Shown one piece after another: positions 11,301 to 21,877 of a stretch of 64,000 nucleotides of DNA. The position numbers and the translations under genes are program-made. The notes beneath the pieces are model-generated. The model was not told the DNA's origin. It searched no databases and was given only the letters and a program-made list of their open reading frames with translations. The stretch is from Eonycteris spelaea (Eukaryota; Chordata; Mammalia; Chiroptera; Pteropodidae), in the NCBI GenBank assembly GCA_003508835.1, contig PUFA01000012.1:18146001-18210000 (forward strand), written 5' to 3'. Position 1 is the first letter of the stretch; every line of letters starts with the position of its first letter.

Positions 11301-12096
11301 TTTGGCCTTAATACAACGTGATTCATTTAAGTAAGGCTCATTTAAAACAGTTTTAAATTTATTTCAGATAATTAAATTGAGTTAAATTTCAGAAAGTGCC
11401 TATATATTTAAAAAGTGCCAATCTTTTGCTCGTATATTTAAAAAGTGTGACTCGCATGGGAAGTGGGAATATTGGATACGGAGACAATTCATATCTTCAA
11501 ATATACTCTGATATTTTACTTTTAGCTTGTTCTCAACTTCCTCATTTGAGATGTATCAAGCAATGTATACTTCATGTCTCAAGTGAGATTCACCAGAAAC
11601 AGACTCTGACACAAGGATATAGATGCAAGTGATTTATCTGGGAGGTGACCCCTGGGCACATTGGTAGGGGAGTAGAGATGAGAGGCAGAAAGGGAAGGTA
11701 GCCGACCAGGCTGAGTTAGTGAGCAGGTTGTTGCTGTAGACAGCTGGGGCTCAGTTCTGCTGGGGACTAAGGGAAAAATATGTAGATCTCACCTCAGAGA
11801 TGTCCCACCCAAAGTACAGGAAGCTAGGGTATTTATCCACTGACTCCTGTCGATCATTGGTTGGGGGCTCTCCCAAAACTCACTTGCAGGCTTCTGGCCC
11901 GCCTTGTGTATAAACTGATCGTGCTCCTGGCCAAAGAATATTCTTTGGCAGTCACAGATGCTTTCAGTAGAAAGACGCTGGCTCTCAAAGGAACAGTGAG
12001 CGCTGAGGGAGCGTGGGTGGGTATTGGGATCAATAGCTTTGGTTGGCTATGCTGTCTCGCCTCTCTTCTAATGGGTTGCTCCTTCTTATTGCCTAG

Positions 12097-12641
12097 GTTG
12101 TGTGCACATCGAGAAGGCAGATATTTACTTCCTTATTGATGGGTCTGGCAGCATCACACAAGAAGATTTTCTTGAAATGAAGGTGTTCATGAATGAAGTG
12201 ATAAAGATGTTTTATATCGGGCCTGACAGAGTACAGTTTGGAGTGTTCAGTACTCAGATGGAATTCATAGTCAATTTATCCTCAGCCAGTATCCCAGTGT
12301 GGCAAGGCTGAAGGTAGCCATTGATGGCATCCAGCAGAGGGGAGGTGGCACCATGACAGGTCAGGCCTTGAGACACATGGCTCAGGTCTTTGCAGACACT
12401 GCTCGCAGCAATGTGCCTTGGTATCTTGTAGTCATCACCGACGGTAAATCTGCAGACCCAGTGGCTGAGGCTGCAGAGACACTGAGGGGAGACGGAGTCA
12501 TCATTTATGCTATTGGAGTAAGAGACGCTAATACCATTGAACTCAAAGAGATAGCTAAAGACAAGATGTTTTTCGTGCATGAGTTCGATTCCTTGAAGGT
12601 CATCCAACAAGAAGTGGTACAAGACATTTGCTCCTCAGAGA
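12097..12641 (+). pseudogene. COL6A4: COL6A4-like exon: vWA domain N3, frameshifted and shortened
   Basis: The exon opens CVHIEKADIYFLIDGSGSI, with an intact MIDAS motif (DGSGS). The strand after it reads VQFGVFSTQ, lacking two residues compared with the same strand in N6, N5 and N2 (xxGLxQxS), which suggests a 6-nt in-frame loss at about 12245. Between 12274 and 12284 the frame changes: upstream codons end at TGA 12309-12311, while QYPSVARLKVAIDGIQQ and the rest of the domain (YLVVITDGKSAD) continue in another frame to the donor A/GTAAGA at 12642. Length 545 nt is one short of a multiple of three. Acceptor is TTGCCTAG. Confidence 0.87.
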
Positions 12642-13020
12642 GTAAGAATTTTTTTCTTCAATCTCTCTTTCCTCTCTCTTTCTCTCTCTCTCTCTCTCAG
12701 CATATGTGTCTAATCTATGTGAATTGGCTTCATTCTTGGCGTGTAGATGCAGTGGTTCAAAAGTGTTTGACACAGAGTGACCATGACCTAGAATGAACCA
12801 AACTGGTCAAATTTTATATCTTCATCATACAGCTGTGTCTTTTTCTTGAGACTGGTTTGTGCTGGGTCACAGAAAATTTATTTCATTGACGTTCTTTTCC
12901 ACCCCCTTTAAAAATAGTTTCATGTTGTGTATATGCCACCTGAGCCTGTCTCTGGGGACTTGTGATTACTTGGTTCAGGTTGTGAGTGAATGTTTTGTTC
13001 TGTTCCTTTTTTTTCCCCAG
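12642..13020 (+). other. Short intron between N3 and N2
   Basis: Its 5' part carries a CT-rich simple repeat (about 12660-12699), and its 3' end is a strong polypyrimidine tract with CCCCAG. Confidence 0.85.
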
Positions 13021-13575
13021 CCTGTAAGAATAGGAAAGCCGATGTTATCTTCCTGATAGATGGTTCAGAATCCATCTCTTCAAAAGACTTTGAGAAGATG
13101 AAAGAATTCATGAAGAGGATGGTGAACCAATCTAATATAGGTGCTGATGAAATTCGTATTGGTCTTTTGCAGTTCAGCTCAACACCCCAAGAAGAATTCA
13201 GGCTCAACCAATACTCCTCAAAGGTGGACATCCACAGAGCCATCTCAAATGTCCAGCAAATGAATGATGGCACCTACACTGGGAAAGCTCTGAGTTTCAC
13301 TCTGTCTTTTTTTGACAGTTCAAGAGGAGGGAGACCCGGTGTTCATCAGTATTTGATTGTAATCACCGATGGTGTCGCCAGGGACAATGTAGCCATACCA
13401 GCCAAGGCCCTCAGGGACAAAAACATAATTATTTTTGCCATTGGGGTGGGAGAAGCCAAAAACTCTCAGCTTTTGGAGATTACAAATGATCAGGACAAAG
13501 TGTACTATGAAGAAAATTTTGAGTCCCTGCAGAATCTAGAGAAGGAAATTCTTTATAAGGTCTGCATTCCACAAG
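13021..13575 (+). CDS. COL6A4: COL6A4-like exon: vWA domain N2
   Basis: A 555-nt open exon, phases 1-1. It reads CKNRKADVIFLIDGSESISS (MIDAS DGSES intact), then IRIGLLQFSSTPQEEF, a DGTYTGKAL helix start and YLIVITDGVARDN, ending KVCIPQG. One NQS sequon is seen. Acceptor is TTCCCCAG and donor is CAAG/GTGAGT, a near-consensus site. No disruption is visible. It lies next to N1 and should support chain folding. Confidence 0.92.
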
Positions 13576-14201
13576 GTGAGTGACAGAGGGTTTGTTATTT
13601 GATCCGCAGGCCCATCATAGGTGTTAGGGACCCTGTTGGCTCTCTTAATAAAATACAGCTGATCCTTCTAGCTGGGAGAGGGAGGGAAGATAGCTATGTG
13701 GGGAAGACGACTGGCTGAACTCCTCAGGTGCTGTGGTTCACCTTCCCCTGGGGATTCTTTTAAGCATTCCCTGGGTGTCACCACTTTGGCCTCCAGAGGC
13801 CTGATCCTTCTCAGGACTCTGTCTCTCGAAAGTCCTTTATTTCTTATAGATAGATGAAGCCAGACTGGAATGTGTAAACACAGTTTACTGAAGATTTGGG
13901 CATATCAAAAGAAAAATAGAAGCAGAGAATATCAGTTAGACAGTAGTTCTATGTGTGTTCTGTACTGGGGTCTCTCTACTTTGTCACCAGTCTGCTTCCA
14001 TATGGCTGAGATCATCCTCAGTCCCATTTTATCTCCTCAAGCTTTTATCCCAAACAGCAAGGTCTAGCGATTTTCTCTTTTTAATAGTCTGGGTATGTTC
14101 TGCTCTTTTCATGATTGACTCCACCTCCTTCCCACAGGGAGTGAGATTCTACAGCACAACCACGTTATAGTCAAGATAGCTAATCTTTAGACCGTGCTGT
14201 G

Positions 14202-14234
<33 letters not shown>
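14202..14234. repeat. (TG)n microsatellite
   Basis: About 15 TG units followed by GCGCGTGCG. Possible Z-DNA former. Confidence 0.9.
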
Positions 14235-14236
<2 letters not shown>

Positions 14237-14269
14237 TGCGCCAGAGGCTGTTCCAAGAGTTTCCATATG

Positions 14270-14400
14270 TTAAAACATGGAATCTTCACATAATAGATAC
14301 TATTTTACGGATGAGAAAATCAAGGCATGAAAAAATCCAGTTATTTGACACAAGCAAATAGCAAAGCTGAGATTTGAACTTGAGGCACTCTGGTTCTAGA
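14270..14400 (-). repeat. MIR SINE fragment
   Basis: It shows ATAGATACTATTTTACGGATGAGAAAAT and then GCAAAGCTGAGATTTGAAC, in the order of the reverse-complemented MIR core. Confidence 0.65.
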
Positions 14401-14459
14401 GTCTGTATCAAATACTGTTCTGTACTGCCTTTCGGTATATGTAGTAGAGTAGAGCATAA

Positions 14460-14616
14460 CAGAGCCTCTCAAACTTTAACATGCATTTGACTCACCTAGA
14501 GATCTTGCTAAAATGCAGATTATGATTCAGTAGTTCTGCGTAGGATTCTGTAGTACTAACAAGCTCCCAAGTGATGCTGGTCCTGCTGATCTTCCTATCA
14601 CACTTTGAGTAGGAGG
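14460..14616. mobile_element. MER5-like hAT remnant
   Basis: It starts CAGAGCCTCTCAAACTTTAAC, and the interior has GATTCAGTAGTTCTG and AGTGATGCTGGTCCTGCTG. The end has CACTTTGAGTAG, a decayed inverted terminal repeat. This order matches the MER5 family as remembered. Confidence 0.65.
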
Positions 14617-15059
14617 ATAAGATAATATATTATGGCATAATGAGACATAGGATACTATAGAAGAGTCCTATGTAGCGCGATATACAGCCACGTGTTGCTT
14701 AATGATGGGATATGTTCCAAGAAATGGGTTGTTAGGTGATTTCGTCGTGTGAACATCGTAGAGTGCGCTTACACAAACCTAGATGGTGTAGTCTACTACT
14801 GTAATTGTGAGTGCTATTCTTTTATAGGACTGTCAGCTTGTGACATGCAGTAGGTTTGTGTATACTAGCACCACCACAAACATGTGAGTAAGTGAAAGGG
14901 AAGCCCTGACAGTTGGCTTTTCTTTTTGTAATGCAAGTGTCTGAAGTAAGCTTTGATTGCTGAGACATCCATTTCAAAGGGGCATCAGCTTCAGTGAAGT
15001 CTATCGCCAACAAACACATTGCCTGCCTGCCACACTAGATAAAGAGTCAGGCCTTATGC

Positions 15060-15420
15060 CACTGAGGCTCCTTTGTTTAGAGATCTTGGTTGATTTCCAT
15101 AACTGACCATTTGGGGTAATTGTTTTTTTTTTTTGTCTTCTTCTGCTTTAAATTCACCCTCTTATGTTTTAAATTCACCAATAATGAGCCACAAAACCTT
15201 CTCTCAGGCTTGACTCCAATAAAAGCAGAACCCCAGGCCCCTGCACTCTTTCTCTACCTGTGACCTCACTGTGTGTCCATTGGCATGCCTTGTATACTCC
15301 ATGGCCTGTAAGTAATAAGCTTTTTTTCCTTCAAAGTTTTCTAATGGCGATTGCTGAAGAGCGTCTCGCCATTAATAATAAGAACTAAAGGGTTGGACCA
15401 GTTGTAACATTGGTTTATAA
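15060..15420 (+). repeat. Possible LTR fragment
   Basis: The stretch has a CCAATAAAAGC polyadenylation-like signal, then a C/T-rich CCCCTGCACTCTTTCTC segment and GTAATAAGC, a layout like the R/U5 part of a retroviral LTR. Ends and family could not be determined. Confidence 0.35.
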
Positions 15421-17146
15421 AGAGTTGTTTGTGGGAAGCTCACTGGGGCCTAGGTAAGTGCCCCAGGGATTTCTAGCTGACAGCATTACTATCCATAGTA
15501 GACTGAGACCTGCACAAAACAGTAATACATTGCATTATGACCTTACTATGGCTACATCACCAGGCAATAGGAATTTTCAGCTCCACTATAATATCCTGGG
15601 ACCTCAATCATATATGTGGTCTGTTGTTGACAGAAATGTCATTACGAGGTACATGATAATAGTATAGTATAGAATAGCATAAAATGTCATCAAATGGTTT
15701 AATATGGTATAGTAGTGTAAAGCACAGTATGGAATCATATAGAAGAATGTATAATGGAACCCATAAAGTCCAATATTCTTACATCAACCCTGTGTGAAGC
15801 AGATGTTATTATTATAATACCCAATTTCCAGATGAGAAAAATGGGAGAGAACTTAAGAAACACAGATGGAAAAAAATGGAGACAGAGTTTGAAGTTCCCA
15901 GAATTTTGGTCTCAAAAGTTGCAGCCAATTTGCCAGAGTATTAAATTCATACTTTTGTTTATACTGCCTAAAAATATTTTGCAGTGTCTTTGGTGAATTC
16001 AAAAATCAATTGAAAAGAGTGCATGTGTAACATTTTTTTTTTTTTTAAGTAGACATGGATTGGATGTCCTGCATTAATTAAGCAGTTTAGATTTTTCAGG
16101 AATCAAAGTCCTTTTTTGTTCACATTCACCTGGGTATTATTAGGGGGAGAAAAGAGATATAGGGTCCCAGCTTCTCTTTATAGTTCACTTTGTACCATGT
16201 AATAAATTTGTTTTTATATTTATCTACAGCTTTATCTTTGACTTTTTGATGAAATTAGCTGGACACTTTAATAATAGCTGGAACCTAATTAATTTTAGGA
16301 TTCTAGAATCCTAAAGACCTTAGAGGTTATCTGGCAAGATTCAGCCCTTTCCATTAACAGAGAACAAAAATACTCCTTGCATCACAGATTAAAGCTAGCC
16401 AAAAATGTCTCGGGGAAAATATAAATTAAAAATGTTGGAATAATATGTCATATAGCAAAAGGGAAATTCCTTTTTTTCCTGAAATTAGATCTGGTATAGG
16501 AATGGGATTTATATCTGTGAAAATTCCTTTTGGAGAATTTCAGTTAGAGATTTAACAATCAAAACCAAACCAATATGTTTTATATGAAAGGAGGAGAAGA
16601 TGCCATTTTCTCCTTCTTCTCCAGAAACATACTTGTCACAGAGTATGATATTCAGGGGATGGAAAACCCATGGCTCTGCCCCAGATCTTAGGTCCTGAGA
16701 AACTTTAAGCCACTGTTTATGACCCTTTTCACTGGTGAAGGGCCCAGGATTTATCTATTTTCCTCAAAATTGCCCTCCCAACATCTGCAGTTTTGTTTTT
16801 ATTGATACTGGGACAAACATCCCAATGCATGCTGATCTCAGGGGAAAATGTCCACATGGCCAGGCTTGCTCGGGACAGTCCCAAGTTATATTCCTTGTCA
16901 GAAGTAGTTAATAATAGTGGCCCTTTTATGGTTGATAAATTACATTTTAAGCTATTTATTCAGATTCTAATCCCGGTGCATCTTTGACCATCAACTTTTG
17001 CCTCTTTCAATAGAATTTTGTGGATAGTCTTATTATTTACCTGTGAGTGGGTGGGTGAGTATAGCCTGGAAGATCAGTGGGGCTTCAAATTCTAGCTACA
17101 ACTTTCCAGGAGGGTTTAAAAGTTTTCATAAATTTCATAAATGTCT

Positions 17147-17212
17147 CACCACTATGCCATACACCTGGAACTAATATAATATTAAATGTTCACTGTACTT
17201 GAAAAAAATACA
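17147..17212 (+). repeat. Short L1 3' end
   Basis: CACTATGCCATACACCTGG and AACTAATATAATATTAAATG match the 3' tail common to L1 elements of laurasiatherian mammals. A longer relative is at 36362-36575. Confidence 0.65.
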
Positions 17213-17986
17213 CATAAAGTCCATCTATGTTTGTTATCCATCAATAGATATGTTGAAAATTTATACCTTAAGAAACATTTAAAATAGTATTAATTACAAT
17301 AATGACAAATCTTAAAAAAAAGTTTTCAGGTAGAGGAAACAGAAATTTGGAAGTGATTGTCAATTCTGATCTTTTCTAATATGCTCCCATAAAACAAGGT
17401 ATATGTGTAGGTGAGGAATAAGACCAAAAAAAAAAAAAAAAAACTTCCAGAGGAAAAGGAAATAGTACAGCTTATGCTGAAAGAGACTCAGTTCCTTCTT
17501 CATTCATTTGTCAAACATTTAACAAGCATCTGTATTAAGCACTAGAAAGTAAGATGACATAGTTTCTACTATCAAGAAATCTTTGTTTAGTGGGAGAGAA
17601 GGTCAAGTAAAGTAACAATGGACAGTCAGGGGCATTTGATAATTCAACTTAAGGAGCTGGAGAGAGTCAAAAAGAGCTTTAGGGAAGGGGTTATATGAAC
17701 TGCTAGACATGTATGAGTTAACCAGATTGGGGTAGAGGGGATGGGATAGAACACTTTGGGTAGAGGGAATGGGATCTGCAGAGGTGTAGAGGTATGAAAC
17801 AGTATATATTGTATCAGTTAGCTTTTGCTGTGTAACAAACCATCCCCTATATTAAATAACTTATTTAGCTTATACTTCTGTGGATTGTCTGGGGTTCTTC
17901 TTTCACAGGAGGCTTGGCTGATATCTTCTGGGCTTGGTCATGTATCTACAGATGACTAATTTAATTTTTCTTCTTCACCTTCAAAG

Positions 17987-18321
17987 GATGCAACATAGAT
18001 TTGTCTGTAGGAATTGATGTCTCCACTCCCACAAGGCAAGTTCAGCAGAAGCTTCAAGAGTTACTGCCAGAGCTGATGCAACGGTTGGCCTTACTTTCTA
18101 ACATCAGCTGTGGCATTCCTGGTCTGAGCAGCACAATGTTTCGCTACTTGGTTCCTGGCTCAAATGGCCAGGTTATCTTTGACTCAGGCTTTGAGGAGTA
18201 TAGTGATGAGATCATTCAGAAGTTCTTAGTTCATCAGGCTGCCAAGAGCAACTATATGGATGTGGATTTTTTGCAGTCCCTGGGAGATCACGCTATCCGT
18301 CTCTCTTCTGCTAAAGTGAAG
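17987..18321 (+). CDS. COL6A4: COL6A4-like exon: N1 vWA domain, first part
   Basis: Starts CNIDLSVGIDVSTPT and continues through LLPELMQRLALLSNISCGIPG (one NIS sequon) to RLSSAKVK, with no stops. The metal-site motif is degenerate (DVSTP), as usual for N1 of this chain group. Acceptor is TTCAAAG (phase 1) and donor is AAG/GTAATA (phase 0). N1 is the only N-terminal domain here split over three exons and it directly precedes the helix. Confidence 0.9.
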
Positions 18322-19372
18322 GTAATAAGTGCAGAGAAACCGCATTATGGAGCCATCAGGCAGGGTTGGGGGAGAACACTTATGTGACTGAGGCCAACTA
18401 AACTGTCCTTCACTGGAGATCTTACCTAGAGGAAAATCATAGTTTTACCCAGTAAAGATCAACAAAAAAATGTACTTTTATTCGGTTAACAAATATTTAC
18501 CAAGTCCTGGAGGCTCTCTGTTGAATAATGTCACTGGGGAGGAGAGGGTAAAGACCCTGCACTCAGGTTGCCCACAGTTTAGTGATCCAGATTCTCCACG
18601 AAATAATTCATTCCAAAGGCCACTGGAAGCTGTTTTAAGACTCTCTAGCTCCTTATGGCCACTGATTGACGTGTAGAGTAGGGCATGTTTTTCTTCTCAG
18701 CTCCTTAACTGTCTTTAGTGACAGTTAATGGCTCCCTAGTGTGGCCACCTCCTCCCTTCCTGGTGCTCTGAGACTTTACACCCACACAAGCCCACAGAGA
18801 TTGCAAGGTCTCATGTGATATTTATTAAGAAATGACATCTCCAAGCTCTGACAGTTACATTTAGTTTTTCCTTCAATCATGCTCTCAATGGATTTATTTC
18901 TTGACTAGTATAATTCATTTTTTTTTAATTAAAATTTTCTGTAAGGGTAACACATTTCAATTGTAGAAAATGCAATAAATTTTTGATATTTTTACACTGA
19001 TAAAGATAAATATTGTAAGACAATTTTTGGAAGATAGTTTTAAGTGACCATGTTAAGCTGGTTCAACTCCTCTCCATGCACCCCTCCCTCCCCCCCACCC
19101 CCAGGAGCAGTTGAAGTAAAACTGAATATGTAATAAAATGAATAATGTATGGGCAGAGGGAACAGAGTGAAAGACTGGATACAACTACAAAAGCTAAGCT
19201 TACCCTTACATTTTGAAGAAATGTGCAATTTATAGCATCCATCTTCTTTAACTCCTCTTCCTTCTCTTCTCTCCTTCCCTTCCTCCTCTGGCCTCTTCCT
19301 TCTCCCCCTCCCTCCTTTTCTCCCTCTCTCCCTCCTTGCTCCTCATCTCTCCTGCCCGCTCATCAACAACAG
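18322..19372 (+). other. Intron inside N1
   Basis: Mostly unclassified sequence. The 3' end from about 19235 to 19365 is a very long C/T-rich tract leading to the acceptor CAACAG. Confidence 0.8.
19235..19372 (+). repeat. Long polypyrimidine tract before N1 second exon
   Basis: About 130 nt of nearly uninterrupted C and T precede the CAG acceptor, probably an expanded pyrimidine repeat as well as the splicing tract. Confidence 0.8.
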
Positions 19373-19451
19373 GTCCTTTTAGTGTTTACAGATGGACTGG
19401 ATGATGATTTAGAGAGACTGAAGGCAACTTCCGAGTTTCTCCGAGGCAAAG
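19373..19451 (+). CDS. COL6A4: COL6A4-like exon: N1 vWA domain, middle part
   Basis: A 79-nt exon, phase 0 in and phase 1 out, reading VLLVFTDGLDDDLERLKAT and then SEFLRGKG. VLLVFTDG is the central strand with the second metal-site loop. Donor is G/GTAAGT. Confidence 0.92.
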
Positions 19452-21460
19452 GTAAGTGCGTGGAGTGGTCCTGCGGGCTGAGGGCGCCTAGTTGCCCTGA
19501 GCGGTGATGGCGCGGAGTTGCGCTGCGTGGGCCTCATTTCTCTCACCGGGCGGAGATGCCTTTTTAGATTTCCAGATGACCCTGGACTGTATTAAACCTC
19601 TTGTGTTCCATGTGATAGGAGTTCGGTGGCGGGCTGATACCCATCTCCCTCTTAGTATGAATCAGAGGGCTGTTCAGGGCTGAGAGACCCACATCCCTGA
19701 CACTGATGAAGGGCCTCTCTGAGACAGGACTGACTACTTACCAGCCTGAAGTCCACTTTTGAGAGCGGGGGATAGCGTGCAGGTGCAACTCCTACTTCAT
19801 GGTGAGTGGGTGCTGTTTGCTTTTTTAGGCTGCCTAGGGGTCCATGTGTTTCTTTTTCTTAAACACAGGAATCCGCTGAAACCTGGGCCTTGCTCTTTCC
19901 ACTGCCCTTCCTCCCTCTTTTGCTCTCTAACTCTTCCTCCTTCTCCATCTCCAAGGGCTGCTGCTAGTATGTATGTCACCTTTGCGAAGTTAGAAAAAGG
20001 TACCCAATGCTCTGGGGGCTTCTAAGCCCGTGTCTGGGCATCCGGCTTGGTAAGTGGTGAGCTGGCTGCATTTTAGTGCCCACCAGCTCCCTCATCTGGG
20101 TGTCATTGGGTAGTACCACCTGGACAAGTGTGCCTGTTGGCTCGGGCCATTCCCAGTTTGTGCCCCATAAAGGCTGTCGACAAACTCAGGATGAACAACC
20201 AGCAACTTGGCTTGTCGAAGTCTCCTTCACCCTTCTCCTTTCTCAATGGAATATGTTCACCATGCTCTTCTGGGGATGATGTTTTCCCTTGGTTAATAAT
20301 GTGCTGGAATATTTTTATGACAACTTCCTTCAACTAAATTTATCACAACAATTGCCATTGGAAGTTTAATTGTTATACTATTTTCAGAAGGGAATTGGGA
20401 ATATAAGACGAAAGACTGCAAACTTTGCCTATGTGCTAGATCAGCAATTCCATTTTCAGGAATAATTAAGGATATGTATAACAGCTTTTAACCAGAAGAT
20501 TGTTAAGCAGCTTTTTTTTTTTTTTTTGTAATAGAGAAATGCTTATGTGTGTGCATTTGTATAAATTTACTATTCAAAATATTAACACTAACTTTTGTTC
20601 TGAAATTCTACAATGATTTCTAGCCAAATTTGTAATTTATCCTTGTCCATTCTTCTCTGTTATGTGGATAAATCTAGATGATCTTTTAGAGCCTGATTCA
20701 GTAGAATAGGCTTGGTTATGCTGCAATACCAAACAACCTCCAAATCTCAGTGACTTAAAGTAGCAAGAACGTATTCATTTTATGCCTCATGCCCACTCAT
20801 CTACCCCTTATGCTCATTGCTCAAGGACTGAAGCTGAAGGAAGTGTCTATTCCTATGGCGAGGAAAAGGAAATGGGGCAAATTGTGCACTTATAATTTCT
20901 CTGAGGTGGTGACACATATCCCTCTGCACACATTTAATTGCTCAGAGAAGCCATATGGACTGTTCTAACTTTCATGAGATAGATAATATTTTTACAGGTA
21001 AGGAATTGAAGTTTAATGAGAGTCTATAACCTTCCCAAAGTAGTAAAATTATATATATCATATGCCCTTAAGGAGAAGAGCCAGAATATTTGTGAACAGT
21101 CCCAATGCCTGCCACAGTTTCTGTGATAAACCACATATCTATTTCAGGAATGGGTTTAAAGGATGTCACAACAACAATAGTGGGTGAAAACCCTCCATGA
21201 ATAAAAATTAGGGACTGTAAGAGAGCTATGAGAGTCCTTTGTGTTTCCATTTAACTGCTTAACTTTCAGTTAGTGTGACTGAAAGGTATCAGACCAATTC
21301 TTCGAGAAGGCACACCATGAGCCAGTTTTGATTGTAATGAACTGAAGTTTGAGAGAAGACAGGTGAGGAATAGAAAGGGTAGAATGAATATCTGGGTCCA
21401 AAAAAAACAGACCATTTAAAAGACATACAAGTAAATTGCCCACCTGTTGGTATCTTGAAG
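19452..21460 (+). other. Intron inside N1
   Basis: Donor is GTAAGT. The first 600 nt are relatively GC-rich and unclassified. An old repeat resembling a known mammalian interspersed element lies at about 20700-20860 (GGTTATGCTGCAATACCAA then AATCTCAGTGACTTAAA). Nothing else is recognised. Confidence 0.7.
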
Positions 21461-21606
21461 GATTCTCTGGACTGCTCATTATTGGGCTGGAAGGTGTGCA
21501 TAAATTAGAAGAGCTTCAGGAGCTGGAATTTGGCAGAGGATTTGCATATAATCAACCTCTGAGCATCACACTGCAATCTCTCCCAAACATCTTACTGAAG
21601 CAACTT
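21461..21606 (+). CDS. COL6A4: COL6A4-like exon: N1 vWA domain, last part
   Basis: A 146-nt exon, phase 1 in and 0 out. It reads FSGLLIIGLEGVHKLEELQ and LEFGRGFAYNQPLSITLQ, ending LLKQL, the terminal strands and helix of N1. Acceptor is CTTGAAG with a weak pyrimidine tract, and donor is CTT/GTAAGT. Confidence 0.9.
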
Positions 21607-21718
21607 GTAAGTACTTTTTAAAAAATCATCCCTCACTGGGCCTAGTAATTCTAATATTTATACAATCCTGAGAGAATTTTGTCTTTTTAGTGTATAATGT
21701 GATCTAGATTAAGAGATG

Positions 21719-21756
<38 letters not shown>

Positions 21757-21784
21757 CGCATGTGACGTGGATTCTGTCTTTCAG
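21607..21784 (+). other. Short intron with CA repeat
   Basis: A 178-nt intron containing a (CA)n microsatellite (21721-21755) only about 30 nt upstream of the acceptor TTTCAG. Confidence 0.88.
21721..21755. repeat. (CA)n microsatellite
   Basis: About 18 perfect CA units near a 3' splice site. CA-rich intronic tracts are known hnRNP L binding sites, so length changes could affect inclusion of the next exon. Confidence 0.92.
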
Positions 21785-21877
21785 GATACAGTTGTGGAAA
21801 GAACATGCTGCAATATGTATGTAAAGTGTTTTGGAGAAGATGGGCGCAGAGGTGATGGTGGGAGTCCTGGAAAGAAG
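21785..21877 (+). CDS. COL6A4: COL6A4-like exon: Cys-rich linker and start of triple helix
   Basis: A 93-nt phase 0-0 exon. DTVVERTCCNMYVKCF is the Cys-rich linker that joins N1 to the helix in the alpha-4/5/6 chains. Five Gly-X-Y triplets follow, from GED to GKK, including an Arg-Gly-Asp at 21848-21856. Donor is AAG/GTGAGA. Confidence 0.93.

Larger units (their letters stand above)
8427..12096 (+). other. Intron between N4 and N3
   Basis: A 3.7-kb intron. It carries a 5S-derived SINE with target duplications (8935-9187), a MIR fragment (about 11150-11300), and about 11570-11870 a second copy of the repeat seen near 2040. Other parts (9200-11100) are AT-rich with poly-T runs and nothing recognised. 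Confidence 0.75.
13576..17986 (+). other. Intron between N2 and N1
   Basis: A 4.4-kb intron with a (TG)n repeat (about 14202-14234), a MIR fragment (about 14270-14400), a MER5-like hAT remnant (14460-14616), an unclassified old repeat (about 14683-14830), LTR-like sequence (about 15060-15420), and a short L1 3' end (about 17147-17212). A poly-A run is at 17427-17444, and old repeat-like sequence follows at about 17485-17945. Confidence 0.7.
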
